Below, in pieces: positions 18,140-26,176 of a DNA stretch of 47,743 bases; positions within the stretch are counted from its first letter, which is position 1, and every line of letters begins with the position of its first letter. The stretch spans positions 1 through 47,743 of the forward strand of contig JAQCGH010000012.1 in assembly GCA_027620015.1 (NCBI GenBank), written 5' to 3'. A model generated the notes under the pieces. It saw only the letters and a program-made list of their open reading frames with translations. It had not been told where the DNA came from and made no database searches. Origin of the DNA: Cyanobacteriota bacterium. GTDB taxonomy: Bacteria; Cyanobacteriota; Cyanobacteriia; PCC-6307; Cyanobiaceae. The translations under genes were made by a program, and so were the position numbers.

Positions 18140-18364
18140 ATGGCTCACACGATCGTCACTAACGTCTGCGAGGGCGTAGCCGATTGCGTGGATGCCTGCC
18201 CAGTTGCTTGCATCAACCCCGGCCAAGGTGCCAACACCAAGGGCACAAACTTTTATTGGATCGATTTCGACACCTGCATCGATTGCGGAATCTGCCTGCA
18301 GGTCTGCCCGGTGCAAGGGGCCATCCTTCCAGAAGAAAAGCCCGAGCTACAGCAAGCCAGCTGA
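18140..18364 (+). CDS. Two-cluster bacterial-type ferredoxin
   Basis: This 74-residue iron-sulfur protein has eight cysteines in two sets: Cys10, 16, 20, 24 (C-x5-C-x3-CP-x2-C) and Cys46, 49, 52, 56 (C-x2-C-x2-C-x3-CP). The second is a classic [4Fe-4S] site. The first has altered spacing as in 7Fe/8Fe ferredoxins, so it may hold a [3Fe-4S] or [4Fe-4S] cluster. It begins 8 bases after hisZ. It is smaller than and distinct from PsaC. Physiological partner unknown. Confidence 0.9.
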   Translation: MAHTIVTNVCEGVADCVDACPVACINPGQGANTKGTNFYWIDFDTCIDCGICLQVCPVQGAILPEEKPELQQAS

Positions 18365-18487
18365 GCACCCAATTGGCCAGCTCAGCCGAGACTTAGCCAG
18401 CGCTGGGTTCGGGGACCCCTCCCTCAGAGCCATTGAGCCGGAAGGCCCAGGCTCCGTAAGGTTTGGCCCAACGACAAAACGGTTGCC

Positions 18488-20413
18488 ATGACGGTGCTGG
18501 AACAGGGCCAGATTCAGATCCACACTGAAAACATCTTTCCGATCATCAAGAAGGCCGTCTACAGCGGCCATGAGGTGTTTCTGCGGGAACTGGTGAGCAA
18601 TGGCGTGGACGCGATCAGCAAGCGACGCATGGCAGCCATGGCTGGCGACTGCAGCGAAGGACCTGAAGCCAGAATTTCGATCCGCATCGACCGCGAGGCG
18701 AAAACCCTCACCATCTCCGACAACGGCATCGGCATGAATGTCGACGAAGTGAAGCAATACATCAACCAGGTGGCATTTTCGAGTGCCGAAGACTTCCTGG
18801 AGAAATACAAGCAGGAAAGCGACGCGATTATCGGCCACTTCGGTCTCGGTTTCTACTCGAGCTTCATGGTGGCCAAGCAGGTGGAGCTGATCACCCTCTC
18901 AGCAAGTACTGGCGCTGAGGCGGTGCGCTGGAGCTGTGATGGCTCCCCAAACTTCACCTTGGAACAAGCCGAGCGAAGCGAGCCCGGCACTGACGTGGTA
19001 CTTCACCTGATGGAGGAGGAGCTCGAATACATCGAGCCAGCGCGCATCCGCACCCTGATAACCACCTACTGCGACTTCCTGCCGGTAGAAGTGCAGCTGG
19101 AAGGCGAAACCATCAATAAACGCGAGGCACCCTGGCGCAAGAGCCCTAGAGATCTCACGGACAACGACTACATCGAGCTTTATCGCTACCTATATCCCTT
19201 CCAGGGAGATCCCCTCCTGTGGGTGCACCTCAACACCGACTACCCCTACAACCTGCAGGGCATCCTGTTTTTCCCAAAATCCAGCGGAAGGGCTGACTGG
19301 GAGAAGGGCGAGATCAAACTCTATTGCAACAACGTGTTTGTAAGCGACTCGATTAAGGAGGTAGTGCCCCGCTACCTCCTGCCCTTGCGCGGGGTGATTG
19401 ATTCGCCTGACATTCCCTTGAATGTGAGCCGATCAGCCCTGCAAACCGACCGGCGGGTGCGCTCGATCGGCGGCTTTGTGGCCAAAAAGGTTGGCGATAG
19501 GCTGAAGGAGCTCCTTAAGACAGATCCCAAGCGCTACGCCGAAAGTTGGGAGTCGCTGGCTCCGTTCATCAAGATCGGCGCTATGGAGGATGAAAAATTC
19601 GCAGACCAAGTGGCCGATCTGGTGCTTTTCGGCACCACTGCGTCAGCCATGGCGCAGGAGTCAACTGACGGCGAGAACGTCGACCCCATCCCCGGTGAAA
19701 ACGGCAAGGCCTACACGACTTTGGCTGGCTACCGCACCCGTCTGGATGCCGCCATTGACAAGCGAATTCTTTATTGCACCGATGAGGCCGGCCAGGCCGG
19801 GGCATTAGCTCTCTGGAAGAGCCAGGGAGCCGAGGTACTGCTAGCCGACACCTTCATCGACACCCAATTCATTCCCTGGCTCGAATACCGCCACGAGGAA
19901 CTGAAATTTCAGCGAGTCGACAGCGAGCTGGACGAATCTTTGCAGGAGAAAGAAAGCGAGATCAGCGACGCAGACGGCAAGGACAATTCCGAAAAGCTGC
20001 GCGATTTATTTAAAGGTGCTCTGGCCAACAACAAAGTGACCATCCAGGTGCAGGCCCTAAAGGGTGACAACGCCCCCGCCGCCTTGATCCTGCTGCCTGA
20101 GCAGATGCGCCGCCTCAACGACATGGGCGCCCTGATGGAGCAGCGCCTACCTGGTTTGCCCGACCATCACGTGCTGCTGGTGAACCGCAAACACAAGCTG
20201 GTGGAGGGCCTGCTCAAACTTTCTGCGGGTTCGGTGATCACAACCAGTGGCAGTGGCGTCAGTTCACCCAGCCAGCAACTGGCAGATGATCTTGGCCGCC
20301 ACGTATATGAATTGGCGCGCTTAGCAGTGGGCGGTCTAGAGCCAAACGAACTTGCCGGCTTCCAGCAGCGCAGCGCCGATTTGATGGGCAAGTTGATGGA
20401 GCGTGGGCTCTGA
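18488..20413 (+). CDS. htpG: Hsp90 chaperone HtpG
   Basis: HtpG is the bacterial Hsp90, an ATP-driven dimeric chaperone; in cyanobacteria it is linked to heat, light and oxidative stress. The 641-residue protein has the GHKL ATP site: LRELVSNGVDAI (usual form ELISNASDA; the catalytic Glu and Asn are kept), DNGIGM, and GHFGLGFYSSFMV. A middle domain with the catalytic-loop Arg region and a C-terminal dimerisation domain follow. ATG 18488 fits the family. It is preceded by 123 bases without recognisable genes, which should hold its promoter. No CIRCE element is visible there. Confidence 0.95.
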   Translation: MTVLEQGQIQIHTENIFPIIKKAVYSGHEVFLRELVSNGVDAISKRRMAAMAGDCSEGPEARISIRIDREAKTLTISDNGIGMNVDEVKQYINQVAFSSAEDFLEKYKQESDAIIGHFGLGFYSSFMVAKQVELITLSASTGAEAVRWSCDGSPNFTLEQAERSEPGTDVVLHLMEEELEYIEPARIRTLITTYCDFLPVEVQLEGETINKREAPWRKSPRDLTDNDYIELYRYLYPFQGDPLLWVHLNTDYPYNLQGILFFPKSSGRADWEKGEIKLYCNNVFVSDSIKEVVPRYLLPLRGVIDSPDIPLNVSRSALQTDRRVRSIGGFVAKKVGDRLKELLKTDPKRYAESWESLAPFIKIGAMEDEKFADQVADLVLFGTTASAMAQESTDGENVDPIPGENGKAYTTLAGYRTRLDAAIDKRILYCTDEAGQAGALALWKSQGAEVLLADTFIDTQFIPWLEYRHEELKFQRVDSELDESLQEKESEISDADGKDNSEKLRDLFKGALANNKVTIQVQALKGDNAPAALILLPEQMRRLNDMGALMEQRLPGLPDHHVLLVNRKHKLVEGLLKLSAGSVITTSGSGVSSPSQQLADDLGRHVYELARLAVGGLEPNELAGFQQRSADLMGKLMERGL

Positions 20414-20513
20414 CTTCCTTCGGCAACCAGCGACACAACCAATGGGGTCAGGATCTGCCCTTTGGTAGGATGTTTATTAAGGTCTAAGGCCTTAAGTCAT
20501 TTGGAAATCGGTC

Positions 20514-20750
20514 ATGTCCCGGGTCTGCCAGCTCACAGGCAAGCGCGCCAACAACGGCATGGCCGTCTCCCACTCTCACGTCCGCACTAAAAAACTTCAG
20601 CAGGTGAATCTGCAAGAGCGCCGTCTGTGGTGGGCCGAAGGCAACCGTTTTATCAAGTTGCGAGTCTCAACACGCGCTCTAAAAACCATCCAAAAGAAAG
20701 GCTTGGGCGCATACGCCAAAGAGTTGGGTGTGAATCTCGCCAAAATCTGA
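20514..20750 (+). CDS. rpmB: 50S ribosomal protein L28
   Basis: L28 is a small basic protein of the large subunit. The 78-residue product begins [20 protein letters not shown] and contains [19 protein letters not shown], all typical. It starts 100 bases after htpG in a spacer holding a short perfect palindrome, TAAGGCCTTA (20485-20494), of unknown role. The peroxiredoxin gene begins 7 bases after its stop. Confidence 0.97.
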   Translation: MSRVCQLTGKRANNGMAVSHSHVRTKKLQQVNLQERRLWWAEGNRFIKLRVSTRALKTIQKKGLGAYAKELGVNLAKI

Positions 20751-20757
20751 GCCTGCG

Positions 20758-21339
20758 ATGCGCCGTCGGGCAATTTTGCAGGGCATAGCTGCTCTTCTAC
20801 CCGCAACAGCTGGTGTAACAAGCCTTTTAGCTAATAGCCGGCGGGCTTTTGCTTTGGGTGGCACCCTCCCAGACATAAATCAACCCGCCCCTTCTTTCGA
20901 TTTAGCTGGTATTACCCCAGCTGCCGATGGTGAAGTAGTACCTACACGGTTGAATTTGGCCGATTTCCAGGGCAAATGGCTGGTGCTCTACTTCTATCCA
21001 CGTGATTTCACCGGCGGCTGCACCCTCGAGGCTCGTGGTTTTCAAAAGGAACTAGACAGCTTCCGCGCCGCCAATGCATCCGTAGTTGGGGTTAGTGCCG
21101 ACGATGCCGAATCCCACGCGGATTTTTGTAGTAGCGAGGGTCTTGCATTTCCATTGCTCTCTGATCCAGCAGGAACTGTGAGCCGCGCCTACGGAAGCTG
21201 GATTGCTCCCTTCTCTCAGCGCCACACCTTTCTGATCGATCCCTCCGGCATTTTGCGCTCAACATGGGTCGCGGTTCATCCCAGCGGACATAGCGCCGAA
21301 GTGCTTACCACTCTGAGGGCACTCCAGGTCAGCCAGTAG
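20758..21339 (+). CDS. Peroxiredoxin (BCP/PrxQ type) with export signal
   Basis: This thiol peroxidase of 193 residues reduces hydroperoxides. The peroxidatic Cys88 lies in FYPRDFTGGCTLEA. The residue five positions later is not Cys, so the usual PrxQ resolving Cys is absent; the only other Cys is Cys124 (HADFCSSEG), which might resolve or leave a 1-Cys enzyme. Residues 1-32 form a signal peptide with an Arg-rich start (MRRRAILQG), a hydrophobic core and a probable cleavage after AFA, pointing to the periplasm or thylakoid lumen. The Arg run is only partly like a twin-arginine motif. It lies 7 bases after rpmB. Confidence 0.88.
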   Translation: MRRRAILQGIAALLPATAGVTSLLANSRRAFALGGTLPDINQPAPSFDLAGITPAADGEVVPTRLNLADFQGKWLVLYFYPRDFTGGCTLEARGFQKELDSFRAANASVVGVSADDAESHADFCSSEGLAFPLLSDPAGTVSRAYGSWIAPFSQRHTFLIDPSGILRSTWVAVHPSGHSAEVLTTLRALQVSQ

Positions 21340-21402
21340 GTCACTCCAAGCGACACGGTTATAAGCCGTTTCCAAGCGAGCTAACCACTGGCGCTGCTCC
21401 AC

Positions 21403-21609
21403 TCAGAAGCTGAGCCAGCCCATGGAGCTAGCCAGCTGAAATCCGACGGTGCCAATAAGCGCGCCTACAAGGCCGCCTGCAAAGGCAAGCAACCCGAGCG
21501 GAGCACCCATGGCCTCGGAAGCCGCGTTTGGCTCCGCCAAACTCAGGCGCTGAGCCGGAGAGGACTGGGCATCCTGCTGACGACGGACAAGGGCTTCGAA
21601 ATCAGGCAT
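21403..21609 (-). CDS. Small single-pass membrane protein overlapping parA
   Basis: This 68-residue protein begins MPDFEALVRRQQD (ATG 21607-21609). It has a polar N-terminal half and one long Gly/Ala-rich hydrophobic segment (LGLLAFAGGLVGALIGTVGF) near the C-terminus. I do not recognise it. The first 67 bases overlap the 3' end of parA in another frame, so the two are probably coupled. The frame is open upstream to 21645, which would add 12 residues. A tail-anchor role next to a ParA ATPase is a guess from context. Confidence 0.55.
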   Translation of the reverse strand: MPDFEALVRRQQDAQSSPAQRLSLAEPNAASEAMGAPLGLLAFAGGLVGALIGTVGFQLASSMGWLSF

Positions 21610-22214
21610 TCGATCTCCTGGGCTACGGATTGATAGGCCGACCAACCGACCATGCGACGGGGATCGGCGCGTCCCCGGTCGTCACAAGCAAGCGACACGG
21701 GCAGGCCCTGGGTCTCGGCCTTGTCAAAGGCACTCAGCAGCGGGACTTCAGCTGAGAGAACCTGCAGGCCGAAGGATTGCAGGGCCTGGCGAGCATCAAC
21801 AATTGCCCGAGGCTGTCGCAGGTCGACTTTGGCCATCAACACCGCATGGGGCACGCCAACGCGGCAGAGCAACTGGGCTAGCTCGACAGTGAGCTCTACA
21901 GAACGAGCCTTTGGGGCCGTCGGCAGAAGCACCAAATCAGATCCCACAGCAAGATGTCTTAGCTCCTCCTCATCGCTGCTGGCCTGGCCATCGGTGATCA
22001 CAATTTCAGCGTGGCGCGTGGCCTTTGCTGCTGCTTCAACCGGAACCACGGTGAAAGGCAGGTTTCCGCGGATTCCGTAAGCAAGGGCAGAGCGATTGCG
22101 ATCAGCATCCACCACGCACACCGTTCGCCCCCTCTGCGCCCAAACACTTGCGAGATGGATGGAAGTGCAGGTTTTTGCTACTCCACCCTTCTGGCCGGAG
22201 ACGGTGATAAACAC
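21543..22214 (-). CDS. ParA/MinD-family ATPase (orphan)
   Basis: This is a deviant-Walker ATPase of 223 residues. Residues 9-15 (KGGVAKT) hold the signature lysine and the phosphate loop. CVVDADRNRSAL contains the switch I-like Asp, and EIVITDGQAS the Walker B-like Asp region. Such proteins move or position DNA, carboxysomes, chemoreceptors or membrane sites. No parB, mcdB-like coiled coil or minE lies beside it, only a 68-residue membrane protein overlapping its 3' end. The start is GTG at 22212-22214. Cargo unknown. Confidence 0.82.
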   Translation of the reverse strand: MFITVSGQKGGVAKTCTSIHLASVWAQRGRTVCVVDADRNRSALAYGIRGNLPFTVVPVEAAAKATRHAEIVITDGQASSDEEELRHLAVGSDLVLLPTAPKARSVELTVELAQLLCRVGVPHAVLMAKVDLRQPRAIVDARQALQSFGLQVLSAEVPLLSAFDKAETQGLPVSLACDDRGRADPRRMVGWSAYQSVAQEIECLISKPLSVVSRMPSPLRLSA

Positions 22215-22279
22215 CTTTTAGACACATCTAATTGAATCTTAGGGCCATATTCGGATTTGTTTTGTACTCCATGAAAATG

Positions 22280-23365
22280 TCAGCTTCTACAAGCAGGCTT
22301 GAATAGGGGAGCCAGTAGCTGGCGGTGCACCTCCGTGTGCTGTCTTAGCACTTTCAGGCAGCCTGCTGGCTGGGGCGAATCCAGCACTGCTGTCCAAGTT
22401 TCCTCAAGGTTCAAACCAGGTTCACTATCGAGACTCTGGCAAGGGCAATCAAAGGCGGCAGCTGCTGCAGCCACCTTGGGGTCGTAGCTGATGGCAGCGC
22501 AGGGGGCACCGGAGAGTGCCGCCAGAATTAAACCGTGCAGGCGCATTGCCACCACTAAACCGGCGCTAGAGAAAACAGCCATCGCTTCCCGCGGCTTATC
22601 AGCAAGCACTTCACGGCTGCGAGCAGCCAGGCCAGTCGGCATAAGCCCCGCCTGGCATAGCTCGATTAGCAAGCCCCGATCTTGATTGGCGTGGAAAGGC
22701 AGCCAGATCACCTCCCGATCATGTCTGGCCGCTAACTGATCAATTGCTGCCAAATAGGGCCTCCAGGCTGACCCCTGCAACTGTTGAGTAGGACGGAAGC
22801 AAAGCACCAACGGCCCCCCCAGACCGCGCCATTGCTGGGGCGCCATACCCCAAACGGGATCGCTGCCTACAGCCCCTTCACGACCCAGGCTTCTGGCAAG
22901 GGTCGCCGACTCTGGATCACGCCAACTCACGGCCGTAGCAAAGCGCAGCAGGCGACCCACTAACAATCGGCTGCGCCTTCGCCTAAGGGGCCCCAGTCCC
23001 TGGCCCCAAAACAGCACAGGCTTGCCCTGCAAGCGGGCGGCTGCTATCAGCGTGGCGTAATAGATCAGGCTTTTGAAACTGGTGGAATCCTGCAGCAGGC
23101 TGCCACCACCAAGCACAAGGGCCCCACAGTGCCGCAGCGCCTTAAGCACCAGTGGCAAACTGCGACGAGGGACCGTTTCAACCCCAAAGCGCTCCCGAAC
23201 CAGGGCACCATCATGGGCAGTAACCGTGGCCTGAAACCCTCCTGGCAACTGGGCCAACAACACCTCGAGGAGAGCGTCATCGCCGAGGTTGTGCTCCCCG
23301 TAATAGCCGCAAAGCAAAAGCCGTTGCGCTGACTGATCCGTCTTCGCCGGCCTGATCACACGCAC
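22280..23365 (-). CDS. csaB: Polysaccharide pyruvyl transferase CsaB
   Basis: CsaB adds pyruvate ketals to cell-wall polysaccharide, which in other bacteria anchors S-layer proteins with SLH domains. The 361-residue protein has the family N-terminus LLLCGYYGEHNLGDDALLEVLL, the glycine-rich VLGGGSLLQDSTS, WGQGLGPL and the C-terminal RLHGLILAALSG. The start is GTG 23363-23365. It is separated by 65 bases from parA on the same strand and is divergent from the DUF2499 gene. The role in pyruvylating the outer wall layer is inferred from the family. Confidence 0.88.
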   Translation of the reverse strand: MRVIRPAKTDQSAQRLLLCGYYGEHNLGDDALLEVLLAQLPGGFQATVTAHDGALVRERFGVETVPRRSLPLVLKALRHCGALVLGGGSLLQDSTSFKSLIYYATLIAAARLQGKPVLFWGQGLGPLRRRRSRLLVGRLLRFATAVSWRDPESATLARSLGREGAVGSDPVWGMAPQQWRGLGGPLVLCFRPTQQLQGSAWRPYLAAIDQLAARHDREVIWLPFHANQDRGLLIELCQAGLMPTGLAARSREVLADKPREAMAVFSSAGLVVAMRLHGLILAALSGAPCAAISYDPKVAAAAAAFDCPCQSLDSEPGLNLEETWTAVLDSPQPAGCLKVLRQHTEVHRQLLAPLFKPACRS

Positions 23366-23414
23366 CTGAACCAGGTATCAGACGCACAGCTTCTCACCCT
23401 GCCAAGATCAGTCA

Positions 23415-23720
23415 ATGCATGCCCTTTCCCTGCCCACCTGGTGGATTCACGTCACCTCGGTGATCGAGTGGGTTGTGGCGATGATGGCCGTCCAGCGACT
23501 GGGTGTGGCACGCCAGGAGGGTGGTTGGCGATGGTTGAGCCTGGCAATGTTGCCCGCCTTGGTAAGCGCTATGGCTGCCTGCACATGGCACCTATTTGAC
23601 AACAGTCCAAACCTGCAGGGTCTGGTGGTATTTCAGGCGTGCCTCACCACCATTGGCAACGCCAGCCTGGCCTTAGCAGCCTGGAACCTGCTGCGCCAGC
23701 AAAGGCAGGAGGCCCCATGA
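23415..23720 (+). CDS. DUF2499 / Ycf49-like membrane protein
   Basis: This 101-residue integral membrane protein has about three hydrophobic segments. The N-terminus LPTWWIHVTSVIEWVVAM and the THxF-like CTWHLFDNSPNL segment match the DUF2499 (Ycf49-like) family of cyanobacteria and plants. Function is unknown. Its stop overlaps the start of the DUF3593 gene by 4 bases (ATGA). It lies upstream of psaK in the same direction. Confidence 0.8.
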   Translation: MHALSLPTWWIHVTSVIEWVVAMMAVQRLGVARQEGGWRWLSLAMLPALVSAMAACTWHLFDNSPNLQGLVVFQACLTTIGNASLALAAWNLLRQQRQEAP

Positions 23721-24046
23721 GCGGCCCTCTCGGCTGGTTAGCCGCCATCGACCCAACGCCACTTTTTGTTATTTCGCTACTCCCTTATCTTGCCTTCCTT
23801 TGGTGGGCTGGAAGGATTGAGGGGTTTCCTAAGTTGGCCCTTCGGGGTTTTCAATTCACCCTGGTGTTTGTAGCCGTCACTATTGCTGCAGCCATCGTGG
23901 CCCAACTGCGTTATGGCGAGCAGCTGGCCAATGTGGATGCACTGCACGGGGGCGCTGAATCGCTGCTCACGATTTCAAACCTACTTGTGGTGCTTGGCTT
24001 CAGCGGCATCGGCGCCGTCATCACGGCACAACGATCCCACTCCTGA
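23717..24046 (+). CDS. DUF3593 membrane protein
   Basis: This 109-residue protein has three probable membrane segments (around FVISLLPYLAFLWWAG, FTLVFVAVTIAAAIVA and LLVVLGFSGIGAVITA). It belongs to DUF3593, a family conserved in cyanobacteria and plants and of unknown function. The ATG at 23717 overlaps the DUF2499 stop. The frame is open upstream but that part is antisense-like noise. Its own stop (TGA, 24044-24046) overlaps the ATG of the decayed solute-binding-protein gene. Confidence 0.8.
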   Translation: MSGPLGWLAAIDPTPLFVISLLPYLAFLWWAGRIEGFPKLALRGFQFTLVFVAVTIAAAIVAQLRYGEQLANVDALHGGAESLLTISNLLVVLGFSGIGAVITAQRSHS

Positions 24047-24576
24047 TGCTCTGGACCCTGGCCATCGCCGTGAGCCTGGCCGCCGGGCCCAGCAAGGCTG
24101 AAGCGATATTAAGAGTCTCGTAGCGGATGGCTCCCAACCCTGCACTTACCGAGAGCGGGGGAGCTGGAGCGGCATGGCCGCAACATCCGCAACCTCAACG
24201 ATCTTGCCGGCCAGCGGGTAGCCGTGCGGCCTGGCAGCGTTAGCCAAGACCTTTTGCAAAAGCTCAATAACACTGGCCTGCAGCCGCCGATTCGGCTGCG
24301 CGATCTGAATCAGGTTGTTGATGCCAACGGGATGCTTGCGTCAGATGCCGTTGATGCAGTGTTCGCCGACGACATACAGCTCGACTTTCTGCTGAAACAA
24401 CTGCCAAAAAGCGCTACGGGCTAGTGCTGCGAAACCTCAGCCCCCAATCCCAGGCATTTTTCCTGGCAACAGGCCTCAGCGAATACCTGGAAACCCGAAT
24501 CAATGAATCCATTGGAAGGCTCAAACGTGATGGCCTAGTCACCCGGCTGAGGCAGCAGCCAATGAACAAGTCTTAA
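24046..24576 (+). pseudogene. Decayed extracellular solute-binding protein gene (SBP family 3-like)
   Basis: Three pieces of one gene remain. The first (24046-24123) encodes a signal peptide (MLWTLAIAVSLAAGPSKAEA) plus ILRVS, then stops. The second, open from about 24130 to 24424, contains NIRNLNDLAGQRVAVRPGS and a segment ending FLLKQLPKSATG. The third, one frame back, resumes as KRYGLVLRNLSPQSQAFF and ends LRQQPMNKS at 24576. The last shift sits in a run of five A (24406-24410); a sixth A would restore one frame. The region normally joining the signal peptide to NIRNLNDLAG is missing, so an internal deletion is also likely. The ancestral product was probably an amino-acid-type ABC binding protein. 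Confidence 0.7.
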
Positions 24577-24631
24577 GCCGACTGATCCATGGGCTGTCCT
24601 GCCCGGAAGATAGGTCGTTGGTACCTGCTCC

Positions 24632-24889
24632 ATGATCACTCCTTTCCTTGCCCTTGCCCCAGCCACCATCACCTGGTCACCCAAGGTGGCGTTGGTGATG
24701 ATTGTCTGCAACGTGATCGCCATCGCTGTGGGGAAGGCCACGATCAAACACCAAAACGTTGGCCTAAAATTACCTAGCTCAAGTCTTTTTGGAGGCTTCG
24801 GTCACGGCGCCATGCTCGGCACATTGAGCCTCGGCCACATCCTTGGTATGGGCGCCATTCTTGGATTAGCCTCACGTGGTGTTGTCTAA
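24632..24889 (+). CDS. psaK: Photosystem I reaction center subunit PsaK
   Basis: PsaK is a small peripheral subunit of photosystem I in the thylakoid membrane. The 85-residue protein has two membrane segments (VALVMIVCNVIAIAVG and LSLGHILGMGAILGLA) with the characteristic FGGFGHGAMLGT loop between them. ATG 24632 gives the normal N-terminus. It lies 55 bases after the decayed binding-protein gene and ends in a hairpin shared with the convergent FAD gene. Confidence 0.93.
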   Translation: MITPFLALAPATITWSPKVALVMIVCNVIAIAVGKATIKHQNVGLKLPSSSLFGGFGHGAMLGTLSLGHILGMGAILGLASRGVV

Positions 24890-24915
24890 AAGCCTGATTT
24901 CAATACTCAGGTTTT
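24889..24915. terminator. Bidirectional hairpin between psaK and the FAD gene
   Basis: AAAGCCTGA (24889-24897) pairs with TCAGGTTTT (24907-24915) over nine positions with one G-T pair. The A-rich and T-rich flanks let it act on both strands. It overlaps both stop codons. Confidence 0.65.
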
Positions 24916-26176
24916 AGCTCCAACCCCATAAGTAAGGCAACGCTTTAAGCCCATAACGCTCAAAGCGGTAGTCAAACAAGAGAGCGGAGAGATCCTCCGC
25001 TCGCCGGGTTTGCAAGCCCGCTAGCAGGCGCTCCAAGCGCGCATCTGCCCTGGCATCAGAGAGGCCTAGCCAGGTACGCCTAGCCAGGCGGCCACTCAGG
25101 ATCCAGCGCCAGCCCAGCTCCCGCCGCAACAGGCTTGGGTATAGGTCCAGGCTGGAAGAGCTTGCTGGCTTGGCCAAGGCCTGCAGCAGCAGCGGTGCCA
25201 GGACCCTGGCGCTGGCTAAGGCGTGGCGAATGCCCTCGCCACCCAGCAGGTTAGCCGTGCTCACCGCATCACCCAGGCCGATCAGCCTGCCCACCCTGTG
25301 TTGTTCACGCCGCCGCACCGTGCTGCGAATACGGCCACCGTGGCGATCGAGGACCTCGGCTCGGCCAAGGCCACAGCGATCAATTAAGGCTCGCAGCTGC
25401 AGGGCCAACGCTGGCTGGGCCTTGCTGGGGTCGGCCAAGCGGCAAACTCCGACCTTGAGCTGTCCATGTGACATGGGAAATACCCAGCCATAACCCTGAC
25501 GCACCCAATCGCTGCCGAGGAAAAAGCTGAGCTGATCGCCCCAGAGGCGCTGCTGCTCAGTATCTACCTGCAGCAACCACTCCACCCCCAGGCCAGCCAC
25601 CAGCGGATCTGCCGGCGAGGCCGCTTCGCCAATAAGGGCGCGGCACTCTCCACTTGCATCAACCACCCAACGGCTGCGAAGCAGCCGACGACCACCCGAG
25701 CCATTACGAACCACGGTGCAAACGCCTGCGCCATCTTGATGCCAGCCAAGGGCCGTAATGCCGAGCTGCAGGCGGGCGCCCCAGACTTGGGCCTGACCAG
25801 CTAGCCAATGCCGCAGAGCGCCGAAATCAAGCACGGCACCGAGAGGTTGCTCCGCGCTCCAAAGACGCCGCTGCTCCCCAGGTCCGACAAGCTGCCAGCC
25901 ACTCCAGCGGGCCGCCACTACTTGGGCGGGAATGCCAAACCGATCGAGTGCCTCAAGCGGCAGAGCCGCACTACTAAAAGCCGCTTGACCCAGCTGCTTC
26001 AGCCTGTCGACCAGCAGCACATCAACTCCAGCCTGGGCAAGTATGCGGGCAAGCTCAGCACCCGAAGGGCCAGACCCAACCACAAGCACCTCGCAGTCGT
26101 AGGGCTCCGGTTCAGACGGCAACAGGCGAAGCCGTAGCAGGCAGACTGTTCTGAAGGGGAGAAGCGAAACGAGCAA
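24914..26176 (-). CDS. FAD-dependent oxidoreductase, geranylgeranyl-reductase-like
   Basis: This 420-residue flavoprotein has an N-terminal Rossmann motif [17 protein letters not shown] (GxGxxG from about residue 34), a central [10 protein letters not shown] segment and [20 protein letters not shown], the second FAD-contact motif typical of geranylgeranyl reductase/ChlP-like enzymes. It is not the canonical ChlP by sequence, so the substrate is open; an isoprenoid or lipid is likely. The start is taken at TTG 26174-26176, which has GGAG seven bases upstream; it overlaps the dxs end by 65 bases. A TTG at 26122 is the alternative. Coupling to dxs suggests a link to isoprenoid metabolism. Confidence 0.8.
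   Translation of the reverse strand: MLVSLLPFRTVCLLRLRLLPSEPEPYDCEVLVVGSGPSGAELARILAQAGVDVLLVDRLKQLGQAAFSSAALPLEALDRFGIPAQVVAARWSGWQLVGPGEQRRLWSAEQPLGAVLDFGALRHWLAGQAQVWGARLQLGITALGWHQDGAGVCTVVRNGSGGRRLLRSRWVVDASGECRALIGEAASPADPLVAGLGVEWLLQVDTEQQRLWGDQLSFFLGSDWVRQGYGWVFPMSHGQLKVGVCRLADPSKAQPALALQLRALIDRCGLGRAEVLDRHGGRIRSTVRRREQHRVGRLIGLGDAVSTANLLGGEGIRHALASARVLAPLLLQALAKPASSSSLDLYPSLLRRELGWRWILSGRLARRTWLGLSDARADARLERLLAGLQTRRAEDLSALLFDYRFERYGLKALPYLWGWS

Noticed and set aside
20485-20494. Palindrome TAAGGCCTTA before rpmB as an operator
   Set aside because: It is a 10-base palindrome with no second copy and no known regulator. It is mentioned under rpmB only.
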